Shown here piece by piece: positions 12,440 to 20,904 of a stretch of 64,000 bases of DNA. The stretch covers positions 41,676,759 through 41,740,758 of the forward strand of contig NC_087063.1 of the NCBI RefSeq assembly GCF_963678635.1, read 5' to 3'. Position 1 is the first letter of the stretch. Each line of letters starts with the position of its first letter. The DNA is from Symsagittifera roscoffensis. Lineage: Eukaryota > Xenacoelomorpha > Acoela > Convolutidae. The notes below the pieces were generated by a model. It ran no database searches and was not told where the DNA came from. It worked only from the letters and a program-made list of their open reading frames with translations. The translations under genes and the position numbers were made by a program.

Positions 12440-12905
12440 GGAGGCGCCGACGAGAGAACAATTGCAGAAATTGGATTGTATAAAAGATTTAGATCTTTTT
12501 GAGACAATGTGCAAAATCTTGAACATTCCGATGAAAGTGAAAAAGATTTGGGCCAGGAGACGTCTGATGCCATGTTTTAGAGCCAACATGACTGCATGGT
12601 TGTACAAATATAATAAGAAGCTTTTTTCGAAGCACGGCAGAGTGTACAGTGCGTATCAGCTGGACATTGGAGCAGGAGCTTTCAAGCGAGCTTTTGTAAC
12701 TCATCGGAATGCGGTGACCACCGCAGTGAAGAGAACTTCCAGGACGAGTGAATGTAATGGAAGGGAGAAAGAAGAGATATTGAAGGAAGATTTGGAGAGA
12801 AACGTGACGTTGTGCCTCCACAACAGCTTTAGTAAAAACATTAGTAAAATAAGAAATAGTAAAAGCCCTGTTTTTAGGAGTGACCTCGTAGTCTGGGGAT
12901 ACTGA
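12440..12905 (+). pseudogene. ~165-codon orphan ORF, copy B, 3' truncated
   Basis: Its open frame extends upstream of the conserved ATG (12507) through QLQKLDCIKDLDLFET. It probably shows the ancestral N-terminal frame, entered from a possible splice acceptor (TTGACAG, about 12438). The frame is intact to NSF. The 12828/12829 deletion then replaces the normal C-terminus, including the acidic tail, with 25 unrelated codons read from the 871-bp module. Confidence 0.65.
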
Positions 12906-13124
12906 GACCTAGCCATGAGCTCACTAATTTTGCATGTTTGTAAGTTAATTTGAGCGTTCTGGTCGAAGCCGAAAGCAGTAACGTTTTGTCGACCCGATGT
13001 TAGAAAGACCACCAAAAGAATTGGCTTTGGTAGAGTCGGTGAAAAGCATGTAGAGCTTTGTTTAGGCGCTGGCCAGTCGTTTTATAGCTTAGCTCTATTT
13101 TCTGTCGATATGTACTTCCGGGCT
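12829..13124. repeat. 871-bp module, 5'-truncated fragment (copy B)
   Basis: Corresponds to the last ~300 bp of the module and is followed directly by a full copy. It supports the idea that copy B once had the same doublet as copy A before the deletion. Confidence 0.8.
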
Positions 13125-13995
13125 AGTTAATAGCCGGTGACCTTGAGAATTGGCAGTTTTAGCAGATTAGTGACGTTATTTGAACCATTAGACAAACTGT
13201 GGGGGTCAGAATTTTCTGGTATTTTAAATTTTTAAAATTTCGGATGATGACATCAGATTTTCCAAGAAACGTCAAAAACGTCCATTTTGGAAGAAATCTA
13301 AAATGAAACACAACAACGATAGAAGTTGCGAAAACAACAATGACGATAGTTGCGAGAAAAACGACGACATGAAATAGAAAAATACGACAGAGTATTAGTA
13401 GAGACCGCTCCGAGTTGCAACGATTGTGTCGCATTAATCGTTGCAAGGCCATTCACGCTAATGGTGAAGGGTAGAAACCAGACTTCCGGAGAGGGAATAG
13501 GGGTGTTATTTCCCCGGATTCGGGAATCCGGAGGGTTCTTGGGACTTGCACTTGAACCGTTTTACACGAACTTTTAGCTTCCTGGTTATGTCCTGAATTG
13601 AATTTAATTAACAACTGGATTCATTTTCTGACGATGAGAAACTAGGAGTTAAGGGAAAGGGTTGATCCATCTTCGATAGAGATGATGATTTTTATCTACT
13701 GAATAAAAACATTAGTAAAATAAGAAATAGTAAAAGCCCTGTTTTTAGGAGTGACCTCGTAGTCTGGGGATACTGAGACCTAGCCATGAGCTCACTATTT
13801 TTGCATGTAAGTAAGTTAATTTGAGCGTTCTGGTCGAAGCCGAAAGCAGTAACATTTTGTCGACCCGATGTTAGGAAGACCACCAAAAGAACTGGCTTTG
13901 GTAGAGTCGGTGAAAAGCATGTAGAGCTTTGTTTAGACGCTGGCCAGTCGTTTTATAGCTTAGCTCTATTTTCCGTCGATATGTACTTCCGGGCT
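13125..13995. repeat. 871-bp module, full copy in B
   Basis: Same length and same ends (AGTTAATAGCC ... CTTCCGGGCT) as the copies at 8115, 8986 and 19460. Confidence 0.85.
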
Positions 13996-14445
13996 AATGT
14001 TACACTGCAAGAAGTGATAATCATTCATTTTTGTATCGCAACTGGTGCGAAGCTCTGCTTCGCCTCTGTAAATGAAGTTCCAATGGGACGCGCTGCTGCA
14101 TCGCTGGTGTTGGGAATCAATAGACCTGGATTGTGATCGAGTCAGACTCATCGCATCACAATCGGAAACTATTTAATAAGTTACACTGCAATTGTTGTGA
14201 TAAGCTTATCAAATAGATTTGTTATGTTTGATGTTTGTGCCTGTTTCTGGAGCGCCCTCTGAGGGATTTTAGAGCCAGGTCTGTCAAGTGGCTTTCTGTG
14301 GGGAGGTGGGAAATTGGAACTGGCTTGAAGAGTCTGGTGGTGCACCGCTGGACCTACTGAGCTCGGTTGAGATTGTTCCTTGTTTTTGATTTTTATAATT
14401 CAATTTTAAAGTCTATGTTTTTGCCTGATGTGTTAGTGTTGGCAG
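13996..14445. other. Upstream region of the SGNH-like exon with an embedded hairpin (copy B)
   Basis: Contains the GTTACACTGCAA direct repeat and, at about 14033-14070, the hairpin GCGAAGCTCTGCTTCGC. That hairpin is also the right end of the dispersed element family found across 32-64 kb. The region ends at a possible splice acceptor (GTTGGCAG, 14445). Confidence 0.55.
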
Positions 14446-14882
14446 CGGTTGACCTGGACCTAACACAATCCGTGTCGATGGCGATCGGAGTGCAAAGGCA
14501 GTCAGATATGAACCCAATCACAATTGTGTTCGCTGGCATCAATGACCATCTACACAGCAGAGGTTTCCTGAGCAGACTCAGAGAGCCTACGACAGCCCAA
14601 GCCGCTGTATGGCCAGCTATAAAAGATATCCTCGAGTCAATGGGTGAAGTAGAGGATACCCTGAAAGAGGGTGCTTTCACTAAAATAACACCGAGAGCCG
14701 TGTTTGCACTGTCTCCGGGATATGCACATCTCCCGGATGGACTGAAGTTCGTGTATGCGATTGTGGTTTTGCTCTCGGAAGGGAAATATGATGTGATCAA
14801 ATCTGCCCCAAATCGCGAGATAAAGATGGAGAATCTGAGGCCACTCAGGGCTGAATTAGCTGGATGCGTTGGAGACGACTGA
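14446..14882 (+). CDS. SGNH/GDSL-hydrolase-like exon
   Basis: Open frame of about 145 codons entered in phase 1 from a candidate acceptor at 14445. The same frame also stays open upstream. The stretch IVFAGINDHL resembles block III (Gly-x-Asn-Asp) of SGNH hydrolases, and PRAVFALSPGYAHL follows after a helical linker. No GDS nucleophile block or terminal Asp-x-x-His is visible in this exon, so a complete enzyme would need other exons. It reaches a stop at 14880-14882 as the next frame opens, suggesting a splice or frameshift around 14780-14870. Copies A and C carry broken versions. SGNH esterase domains are known in some retroelements as well as in host genes. The assignment rests on one motif. 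Confidence 0.4.
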
Positions 14883-15132
14883 ACCAGCAAAAGAAGGTAC
14901 TTCGACGCTGGAACCTCCATCGGCCTTTATGGAAATGAACCGGAATTTGCCGGAGAGCAGCTCTCCGGGCAATTCTAAAGACAACGAACAGAGACTCCTC
15001 ATGGAATCACCAAGGAGAAGAAGAATAGAAGGCGCTGCCAGAGTACCCTTCTTAGGAAAGTTGCCAAAGAAGATTGGGAGGTGCATCAAAGGAACCATGA
15101 AAATAGGACGGGATGTAGAATGGACAGAGTAG
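14857..15132 (+). CDS. Short basic ORF between the SGNH-like exon and the 769-codon ORF
   Basis: About 90 codons open from a stop at 14857, without an early ATG (first Met codons about 14929). The N-terminal half is rich in Pro, Ser and Glu. The C-terminal half is strongly basic (SPRRRRIEGAA and GKLPKKIGRC). It overlaps the end of the SGNH-like frame by about 25 bp in a different frame. It could be an exon or a small nucleic-acid-binding protein. No family recognised. Confidence 0.3.
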
Positions 15133-15265
15133 CCTTTATGGAAGAGGTCTGGACGGTAGTTCAGAGCTACGTACCCAGTCCATTTTGAAATTAGGTCTCA
15201 ACCGACAACTAATGCGGGAGGTCCTTGACAAATTCGACAAGTGTGAAGGGAGATTGAGCGAGTAA

Positions 15266-15577
15266 TTGCTCGACTCAGCCACTGACGAAAGTAAGGCAAA
15301 CTCTCCTATCAAGATGACGCCGCAAGAAGACAAAGGAGAAGTGGTAAATCTGTCAAAAACCCGGAAAGGAACAATGCAGTCAAAATTAGTAATTGTCAAG
15401 ATTAATGAAATGAAAATTAAACTGGGCAGCAAGGTAACATTGAGAAAGGCGGGAAAGACGAAGGTGGATTCCGAAATCTTGATAAAGCTGTCAATTCAGC
15501 GAAAAGAAAGCGAGTCGAAGAAGCTATGGATCTGGCACAAGGTGATGATCGATTGCCTGGCACAGACAGGATGCTGA
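15266..15577 (+). CDS. Short Lys-rich ORF overlapping the start of the 769-codon ORF
   Basis: About 100 codons open after a stop and Lys-rich throughout, ending after the 769-codon ORF has begun in another frame. There is no ATG at its beginning (first Met around 15314). It may be an exon joined to the large ORF by splicing or frameshifting, or a chance frame. Only its composition and its place in the array support it. Confidence 0.25.
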   Translation: MLDSATDESKANSPIKMTPQEDKGEVVNLSKTRKGTMQSKLVIVKINEMKIKLGSKVTLRKAGKTKVDSEILIKLSIQRKESESKKLWIWHKVMIDCLAQTGC

Positions 15578-17835
15578 CTGATGTAGCGATGGTGCCACCC
15601 ATTTTCATGGCAGGAATAAAGTCAACCGGTTACAAGACCAAGAAGAGTGACCGCACTCTGACTGGAGCAACTTTAGAAATGGAAATACTCAGCCAATGTG
15701 GGGAGAGTACTACGAAAGACTTTAAACCGTCTCCCATGAACCATGGAAAAGGAAGTGTTGTAGGACAGCTAGTCCCAGTGGAATATAACCGGCTGACAGT
15801 GTCGGGTACTGTATCAATAGATGAACCCGCTAATGGATACATGGAGATGCTGGAGTACAGAAATTTGGCCAGAGGACACTTGATGGCTCTGGAAGATCCA
15901 AGTGCCATGGAAGGTTACTTGGAAACAATGATCCAAGGCACCACCCTGAAGCAGAAAGCATACGGGACTCTGGTATCTTCTGAGATGCATACAGAAACGA
16001 TAGAGCAGTTGGTGAGCCTTCCATGGAGAGCGATAGTGTTACGGTTTTTCGAAGAAGAGATGAGAACCACGCCGAAGATACACACTCTGATAGCAGTGCC
16101 TTACGTGAGAACTGAGTTACAACTGAGGTTCGCCTGGTGCATGATCGGACTGACCCGTGGAGAATATGATTCAGAAGAAAGGAAGAGATGGAAAGAGGAG
16201 AAAGTGTTCTTAATGACGAGTGTGAGAGATCTGATGACCCAAGAAGGAGCAGCAATAGCGTGCGCGAAGCGGAGAGACGCTCTCTGTTTCATTCGATTCA
16301 TGATAGAACAAATGTCAGTGCCAGTTTTGAACACCTGTATTAAGATGCTAAAGGAAGGCGATGAACGTGCGAAAGCCTTGCTCTTGCTAGCACTGCTAGA
16401 TATGCATCAAAGCAAACCAATGCGAGTGAACATGAAGGAACCCGTGGAACTAGAACCCATGAGAAAAATAGACGAAATAAGGAGATTCTCAAACAAAGAG
16501 CTGAAGCTCACTAAGGAATTCATGGGAGCACTGCCGAAATCCAGTGAATACTGTGGACCAATCAGGAAGAAGTCCTACAGTTACGTGTGCGGAATCATAG
16601 GGATTGCGTACAACCCTTTCCTAAATGAGGACATACGCGATTGCATCTTTGATTACGAGCAAGCAGTGTTGCTAAGATTCTGGACGTCGAGAATTGCAAC
16701 AAAAAGAAGCGTTGCTAATCAGCAGGCCAAGCTGGGCCTAGTTTTGGAGGAAACGGTGACTGCACCTTTAGTGCCAAAATTGGACAACCGGGTAGAATTT
16801 GGATTGGGATTCTCAGACGAACTGCTGAGAACGAATTTGATGGTAGTGTGGGAAATGATGAAACTATCGTGGTGTCCGAGTCCCAACGCTGATTCGATAT
16901 TACGTGCAACACAAGACGTACAGAGGGAACTGAACTCAGACTGTAATCTGCGTGATCTTAATATCATCTATAACGTGATGACAACAGCCTCTAGGAGCAA
17001 CGGAGAAGACAAAGTAGAGTTGCCTGGCTGGGGACCAGAGGACGGGGTCAAACCTGGTAACTGTCTGGCAGAAGTCTGTGGACTGGAAGGTCATGTCTGT
17101 GGCGGTCTGGATTGCGTGAAGACCTTGGAGAAACAACACAAGCAGTTGACGATTTCGTTTGGGAACATTGTGATGAAGGCGAAGACAGAAACGGAACTAA
17201 CTGCGGATTGCCATGGAGAAACCGAAGTGAATCTAGTGACTGCACTAGGATTCTACAGCATGTTTGGTTCTTTAGAGTCACTATTGAATCTAGAACAAAC
17301 GCATGAGATGGTCACGGCCATCAGTGTAGAAGTGGTCCCAGGAGTTTTGCAGACTGAGCAAAAACACATAGGAAGGTGGAGAGAAGCAGTCGAGGCGGAA
17401 ATGAACATCCGACACAGTGAGACATATCGCAGACCGTCGGGAGCGCGATATTTGGTGGGATCGACATTGGGTCCAATGTGTAAGAGCAGATACCCAGTGC
17501 ATTTCGTAGCTGTGGTTGTGAAAAGTACGAGAACGAACGTGGATCAAGCCTTCTCGGTGCCAAAATGCGTAAGACTAGCGAGAATGTCAGAAAAATGGTA
17601 CGAGTTATTGTGTAAAATACTCTCAGCGGTTCCGGAGAGAACTAAAGAAGAGTTAGAGTCGATACTGGGAAGGAAGTTCATGGGATGCGCCAGTGGGAAC
17701 TTCAGTGACTTTGAGAGACAGAAGCAGAAAGGATCAACCGTCACGGATTACAATGCGGTAGATGAAAATGATGAAGTCCACCGAGTGATGATGGAAGTGG
17801 GACCACTACTGGAAGCTTCGGGAAAGCGTAATTGA
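15421..17835 (+). CDS. 769-codon orphan ORF of the tandem unit
   Basis: Longest plus-strand frame in the window, 769 codons from ATG 15526 to the stop at 17833-17835. The frame is open for 35 more codons upstream (from 15421), and those contain AKRKRVEE, a classical-looking nuclear localisation signal. A start further upstream through splicing (possible acceptor CTGGGCAG about 15427) is therefore plausible. The protein is mostly predicted helical, with alternating charged and Leu-rich stretches (ALLLLALLDMH near residue 285). Four cysteines at 513, 518, 525 and 530 (spacing x4, x6, x4) could bind a metal. I see no Walker A, no RT YxDD, no HUH and no protease motif. There is no signal peptide or convincing membrane span. 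It is present only in copy B of the array. A capsid/nucleoprotein-like or a lineage-specific nuclear protein are both possible. I do not recognise the family. Confidence 0.6.
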   Translation, partial: TGQQGNIEKGGKDEGGFRNLDKAVNSAKRKRVEEAMDLAQGDDRLPGTDRMLTDVAMVPPIFMAGIKSTGYKTKKSDRTLTGATLEMEILSQCGESTTKDFKPSPMNHGKGSVVGQLVPVEYNRLTVSGTVSIDEPANGYMEMLEYRNLARGHLMALEDPSAMEGYLETMIQGTTLKQKAYGTLVSSEMHTETIEQLVSLPWRAIVLRFFEEEMRTTPKIHTLIAVPYVRTELQLRFAWCMIGLTRGEYDSEERKRWKEEKVFLMTSVRDLMTQEGAAIACAKRRDALCFIRFMIEQMSVPVLNTCIKMLKEGDERAKALLLLALLDMHQSKPMRVNMKEPVELEPMRKIDEIRRFSNKELKLTKEFMGALPKSSEYCGPIRKKSYSYVCGIIGIAYNPFLNEDIRDCIFDYEQAVLLRFWTSRIATKRSVANQQAKLGLVLEETVTAPLVPKLDNRVEFGLGFSDELLRTNLMVVWEMMKLSWCPSPNADSILRATQDVQRELNSDCNLRDLNIIYNVMTTASRSNGEDKVELPGWGPEDGVKPGNCLAEVCGLEGHVCGGLDCVKTLEKQHKQLTISFGNIVMKAKTETELTADCHGETEVNLVTALGFYSMFGSLESLLNLEQTHEMVTAISVEVVPGVLQTEQKHIGRWREAVEAEMNIRHSETYRRPSGARYLVGSTLGPMCKSRYPVHFVAVVVKSTRTNVDQAFSVPKCVRLARMSEKWYELLCKILSAVPERTKEELESILGRKFMGCASGNFSDFERQKQKGSTVTDYNAVDENDEVHRVMMEVGPLLEASGKRN

Positions 17836-17865
17836 AGGAGCAATATGTCAACACATGATGAGTTT

Positions 17866-18100
17866 CCCTGCCATTGTTTGTTGCAAACATGGTGGTACCC
17901 CGGGCGTAGTTGATCTGGGACTGTGGAGAGCTGCTCTCCATGGGTTTACCAGACTCATCACGGCCCATAACGATAGTGATAGTGGGAATTATAATGGCGA
18001 TACGTTGGCTGGAAGCTCATGTGAAGGAGATCAATTGACAGGAGGCGCCGACGGGAGAACAATTGCAGAGATCTTTTTGAGACAATGTGCAAAATCTTGA
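17866..18100 (+). CDS. Small ORF bridging the 769-codon ORF and copy C
   Basis: Starts at ATG ATG about 30 bases after the 769-codon stop, in a different frame, and runs about 78 codons into the conserved start of copy C. It overlaps the N-terminal region of the 165-codon ORF. The part inside the array (GDTLAGSSCEGDQLTGG) is also readable in copies A and B. There it continues in the pre-deletion frame, because copy C lacks 23 bp at about 18068. It could be a real overlapping ORF or an exon end. Low confidence. Confidence 0.25.
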
Positions 18101-18582
18101 ACATTCCGATGGAAGTGAAAAAGATTTTGGCCAGGAGACGTCTGATGCCATGTTTTAGAGCCAACATGACTGCATGGTTGTACAAATATGCTAAGAAGCT
18201 TTTTTCGAAGCACGGCAGAGTGTACAGTGCGTATCAGCTGGACATTGGTGCAGGAGCTTTCAAGCGAGCTTTTGTAACTCATCGGAATGCGGTGACCACC
18301 GCAGTGAAGAGAACTTCCAGGACGAGTGAATGTAATGGAAGGGAGAAAGAAGAGATATTGAAGGAAGATTTGGAGAGAAACGTGACGTTGTGCCTCCACA
18401 ACAGCTTCTGCCGAAACAGAGAATCTAACGTTGACCCCCTACTTTATTGTAAACAAAGGGTAGAAAAGCAGAAGTGTTGGAGGACTGCTTCCAACAGCGT
18501 CAGGATAGCTACCGATGTGTTGCAGGACACGGAAACTGAAAGTGCAGAGTCAATGTCGCAGGAGGAGGAGATGGAGCATTGA
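18085..18582 (+). CDS. 165-codon orphan protein with acidic tail (intact copy)
   Basis: ATG at 18085 (MCKILNIPMEV...), stop at 18580-18582. The N-terminal half is basic and aromatic (KKILARRRLM, TAWLYKYAKKLF). The centre carries YSAYQLDIGAGAFKRAF, followed by a charged helix (REKEEILKEDLERN). The C-terminus is acidic (TETESAESMSQEEEMEH), a bipolar charge pattern seen in chromatin or nucleic-acid-binding proteins. Comparison with copy B suggests the true N-terminus lies further upstream and that copy C has lost 23 bp there. The ATG start may therefore be secondary. No family recognised. Confidence 0.45.
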   Translation: MCKILNIPMEVKKILARRRLMPCFRANMTAWLYKYAKKLFSKHGRVYSAYQLDIGAGAFKRAFVTHRNAVTTAVKRTSRTSECNGREKEEILKEDLERNVTLCLHNSFCRNRESNVDPLLYCKQRVEKQKCWRTASNSVRIATDVLQDTETESAESMSQEEEMEH

Positions 18583-19459
18583 CAAATCGCCGAAAAACAA
18601 GATGCAAAAAGAAACGAAATTAGAAGAATTTAGAAGTTGTAGAACTTCTAAACGATGAAAAACGAAGAAACAAAGAAGTGATGAAAGAGAAGAAGTTAAA
18701 ATTCGGAGTTGTTTTGTATGTGACAGAAAAACTTATATGAGAAACAAAGCAACCAAGTTGTAATTGAAACTGAAAGAAAACATTTAGTTGAGTTTTGATT
18801 ATTAGAAGAATTTGTTGCATTTGTAAATTTGCATTTTGATTTTAGTTAGTGGCTTTAGAGACACTTACTATTTGTTTAGAAAGGCTCGAGTGAAGAGTAT
18901 ATTTAAATATTCTAGCCTGCATGATTGTTTTTATTCAACTAGGAAGACTGATCACTTTGTGGTGACATGAAAGGCTTGGGTAATCTCTTGAAGAGGGAGA
19001 TTATTTTATTGTTCTTTCTAACCACAGAATTCCTTATTTTAAATATTCTGGACCAATAACAACTAAAGTTTCCGAAGGGAAGAAGCATAGTAGGATAATT
19101 TTAGCTTGTTGGTTGGCAGGACTGTCCTGCAAACTAACATGTTTTAATACCTAGGAGAAAAAGTTTTAAATCAGGGCATTGACATTGAAAGTCAGAAAAA
19201 ATGTTTTATCTTAGATCATATCCTCGGAAGTGCAGATTAATGAAAGAATTTGGAAGGCTATAGTGATGTAGTATGATGCCATTTAAATTCTGCAGTGAGT
19301 CGATATGACGTGGATAAAAGTGATTTCGTGCATTTTGTAAATTCTGTTCAATGGCACTGTACCACTTTTACGAAGACTACGAGATTCAATGGGGACATTG
19401 ACCGGGCTGTCCGGGGAGTATGTAACATTCGACCAGAATTGACAATATAGGCCAGTTCG
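18583..19459. other. Non-coding spacer of copy C
   Basis: Counterpart of 7238-8114 with scattered differences. No gene seen. Confidence 0.6.
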
Positions 19460-20330
19460 AGTTATTAGCCGCTGACCTTGAGAATTGGCAGTTTTAACAG
19501 ATTAGTGACGTTATTTGAACCATTAGACAAACTGTGGAGGTCAGAATTTTCTGGTATTTTAAATTTTTAAAATTTCGGATGATGACGTCAGATTTTCCAA
19601 GAAACGTCAAAAACGTCCATTTTGGAAGAAATCTAAAATGAAACACAACAACGATAGAAGTTGCGAAAACAACAATGACGATAGTTGCGAGAAAAACGAC
19701 GACATGAAATAGAAAAATACGACAGAGTATTAGTAGAGACCGCTCCGAGTTGCAACGATTGTGTCGCATTAATCGTTGCAAGGCCATTCACGCTAATGGT
19801 GAAGGGTAGAAACCAGACTTCCGGAGAGGGAATAGGGGTGTTATTTCCCCGGATTCGGGAATCCGGAGGGTTCTTGGGACTTGCACTTGAACCGTTTTAT
19901 ACGAACTTTTAGCTTCCTGGTTATGTCCTGAATTGAATTTAATTAACAACTGGATTCATTTTCTGACGATGAGAAACTAGGAGTTAAGGGAAAGGGTTGA
20001 TCCATCTTCGATAGAGATGATGATTTTTATCTACTGAATAAAAACATTAGTAAAATAAGAAATAGTAAAAGCCCTGTTTTTAGGAGTGACCTCGTAGTCT
20101 TGGGATACTGAGACCTAGCCATGAGCTCACTATTTTTGCATGTAAGTAAGTTAATTTGAGCGTTCTGGTCGAAGCCGAAAGCAGTAACATTTTGTCGACC
20201 CGATGTTAGGAAGACCACCAAAAGAACTGGCTTTGGTAGAGTCGGTGAAAAGCATGTAGAGCTTTGTTTAGACGCTGGCCAGTCGTTTTATAGCTTAGCT
20301 CTATTTTCCGTCGATATGTACTTCCGGGCT
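19460..20330. repeat. 871-bp module, single copy in C
   Basis: Same length and boundaries as in A and B. It starts AGTTATTAGCCGC, a one-base variant, and ends CTTCCGGGCT. Confidence 0.85.
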
Positions 20331-20904
20331 AATGTTACACTGCAAGAAGTGATAATCATTCATTTTTGTATCGCAACTGGTGCGAAGCTCTGCTTCGCCT
20401 CTGTAAATGAAGTTCCAATGGGACGCGCTGCTGCATCGCTTGTGTTGGGAATCAATAGACTTGGATTGTGATCGAGTCAGACTCATCGCATCACAATCGG
20501 AAACTATTTAATAAGTTACACTGCAATTGTTGTGATAAACTTATTAAATAGATTTGTTATGTTTGATGTTTTTGCCTGTTTGTGGAGCGCCCTCTGAGGG
20601 ATTTTAGAGACAAGTCTGTCAAGTGGCTTTCTGTGGGGAAGTGGGAAACTGGAACTGGCTTGAAGAGTCTGGTGGTGCACCTCTGGACCTACTGAGCTCG
20701 GGTGAGATTGTTCCGTGTTTTTGATTTTTATAATTCGATTTTAAAATTTAAATTAATTTAATTGTCTTTTAATCTTTTTAATTGCTGATTTATAAAATTC
20801 CCACTAACCGCTTATCATGGGTTAGTTCAGTCCCCTTAAGTCCAGTCAAAATTCTTTTTTTACCTTATGCTGCGTCAAGTTGAGGAAAAAAAACAAAGAG
20901 TGTA
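20331..20904. other. End of copy C and unique AT-rich spacer
   Basis: Includes the GCGAAGCTCTGCTTCGC hairpin (about 20380-20400) and the upstream region of the lost SGNH-like exon to about 20738, then unique DNA. No gene seen. Confidence 0.5.

Larger units (their letters stand above)
10601..17999. repeat. Large tandem unit, copy B (carries the 769-codon ORF)
   Basis: Order: non-coding module N (10601-12394), truncated ~165-codon ORF, a fragment plus one full 871-bp module, SGNH-like exon, two short ORFs, then the 769-codon ORF. Relative to copies A and C, about 2.5 kb is deleted at 12828/12829. That junction joins the middle of the 165-codon ORF to the interior of an 871-bp module. The sequence from about 14783 to 17999 is found only here. 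Confidence 0.85.
18000..20738. repeat. Large tandem unit, copy C (3' truncated)
   Basis: Begins at GCGATACGTTGGCTGG directly after unique sequence following the 769-codon ORF, not after module N. It contains the intact 165-codon ORF, the full non-coding spacer, one 871-bp module and the region upstream of the SGNH-like exon. It is cut at about 20738, just before that exon, and is followed by unrelated AT-rich DNA. Confidence 0.85.

Noticed and set aside
15526-17835. The 769-codon ORF as a specific known viral protein
   Set aside because: No recognisable catalytic or structural motif. Helical character and a Cys cluster are not enough to assign a family.
8115-20330. 871-bp modules as LTRs of a retrovirus-like element
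   Set aside because: They flank coding segments in tandem fashion, but there are no TG/CA ends, no primer-binding site, no polypurine tract, and no RT, integrase or protease in the unit.
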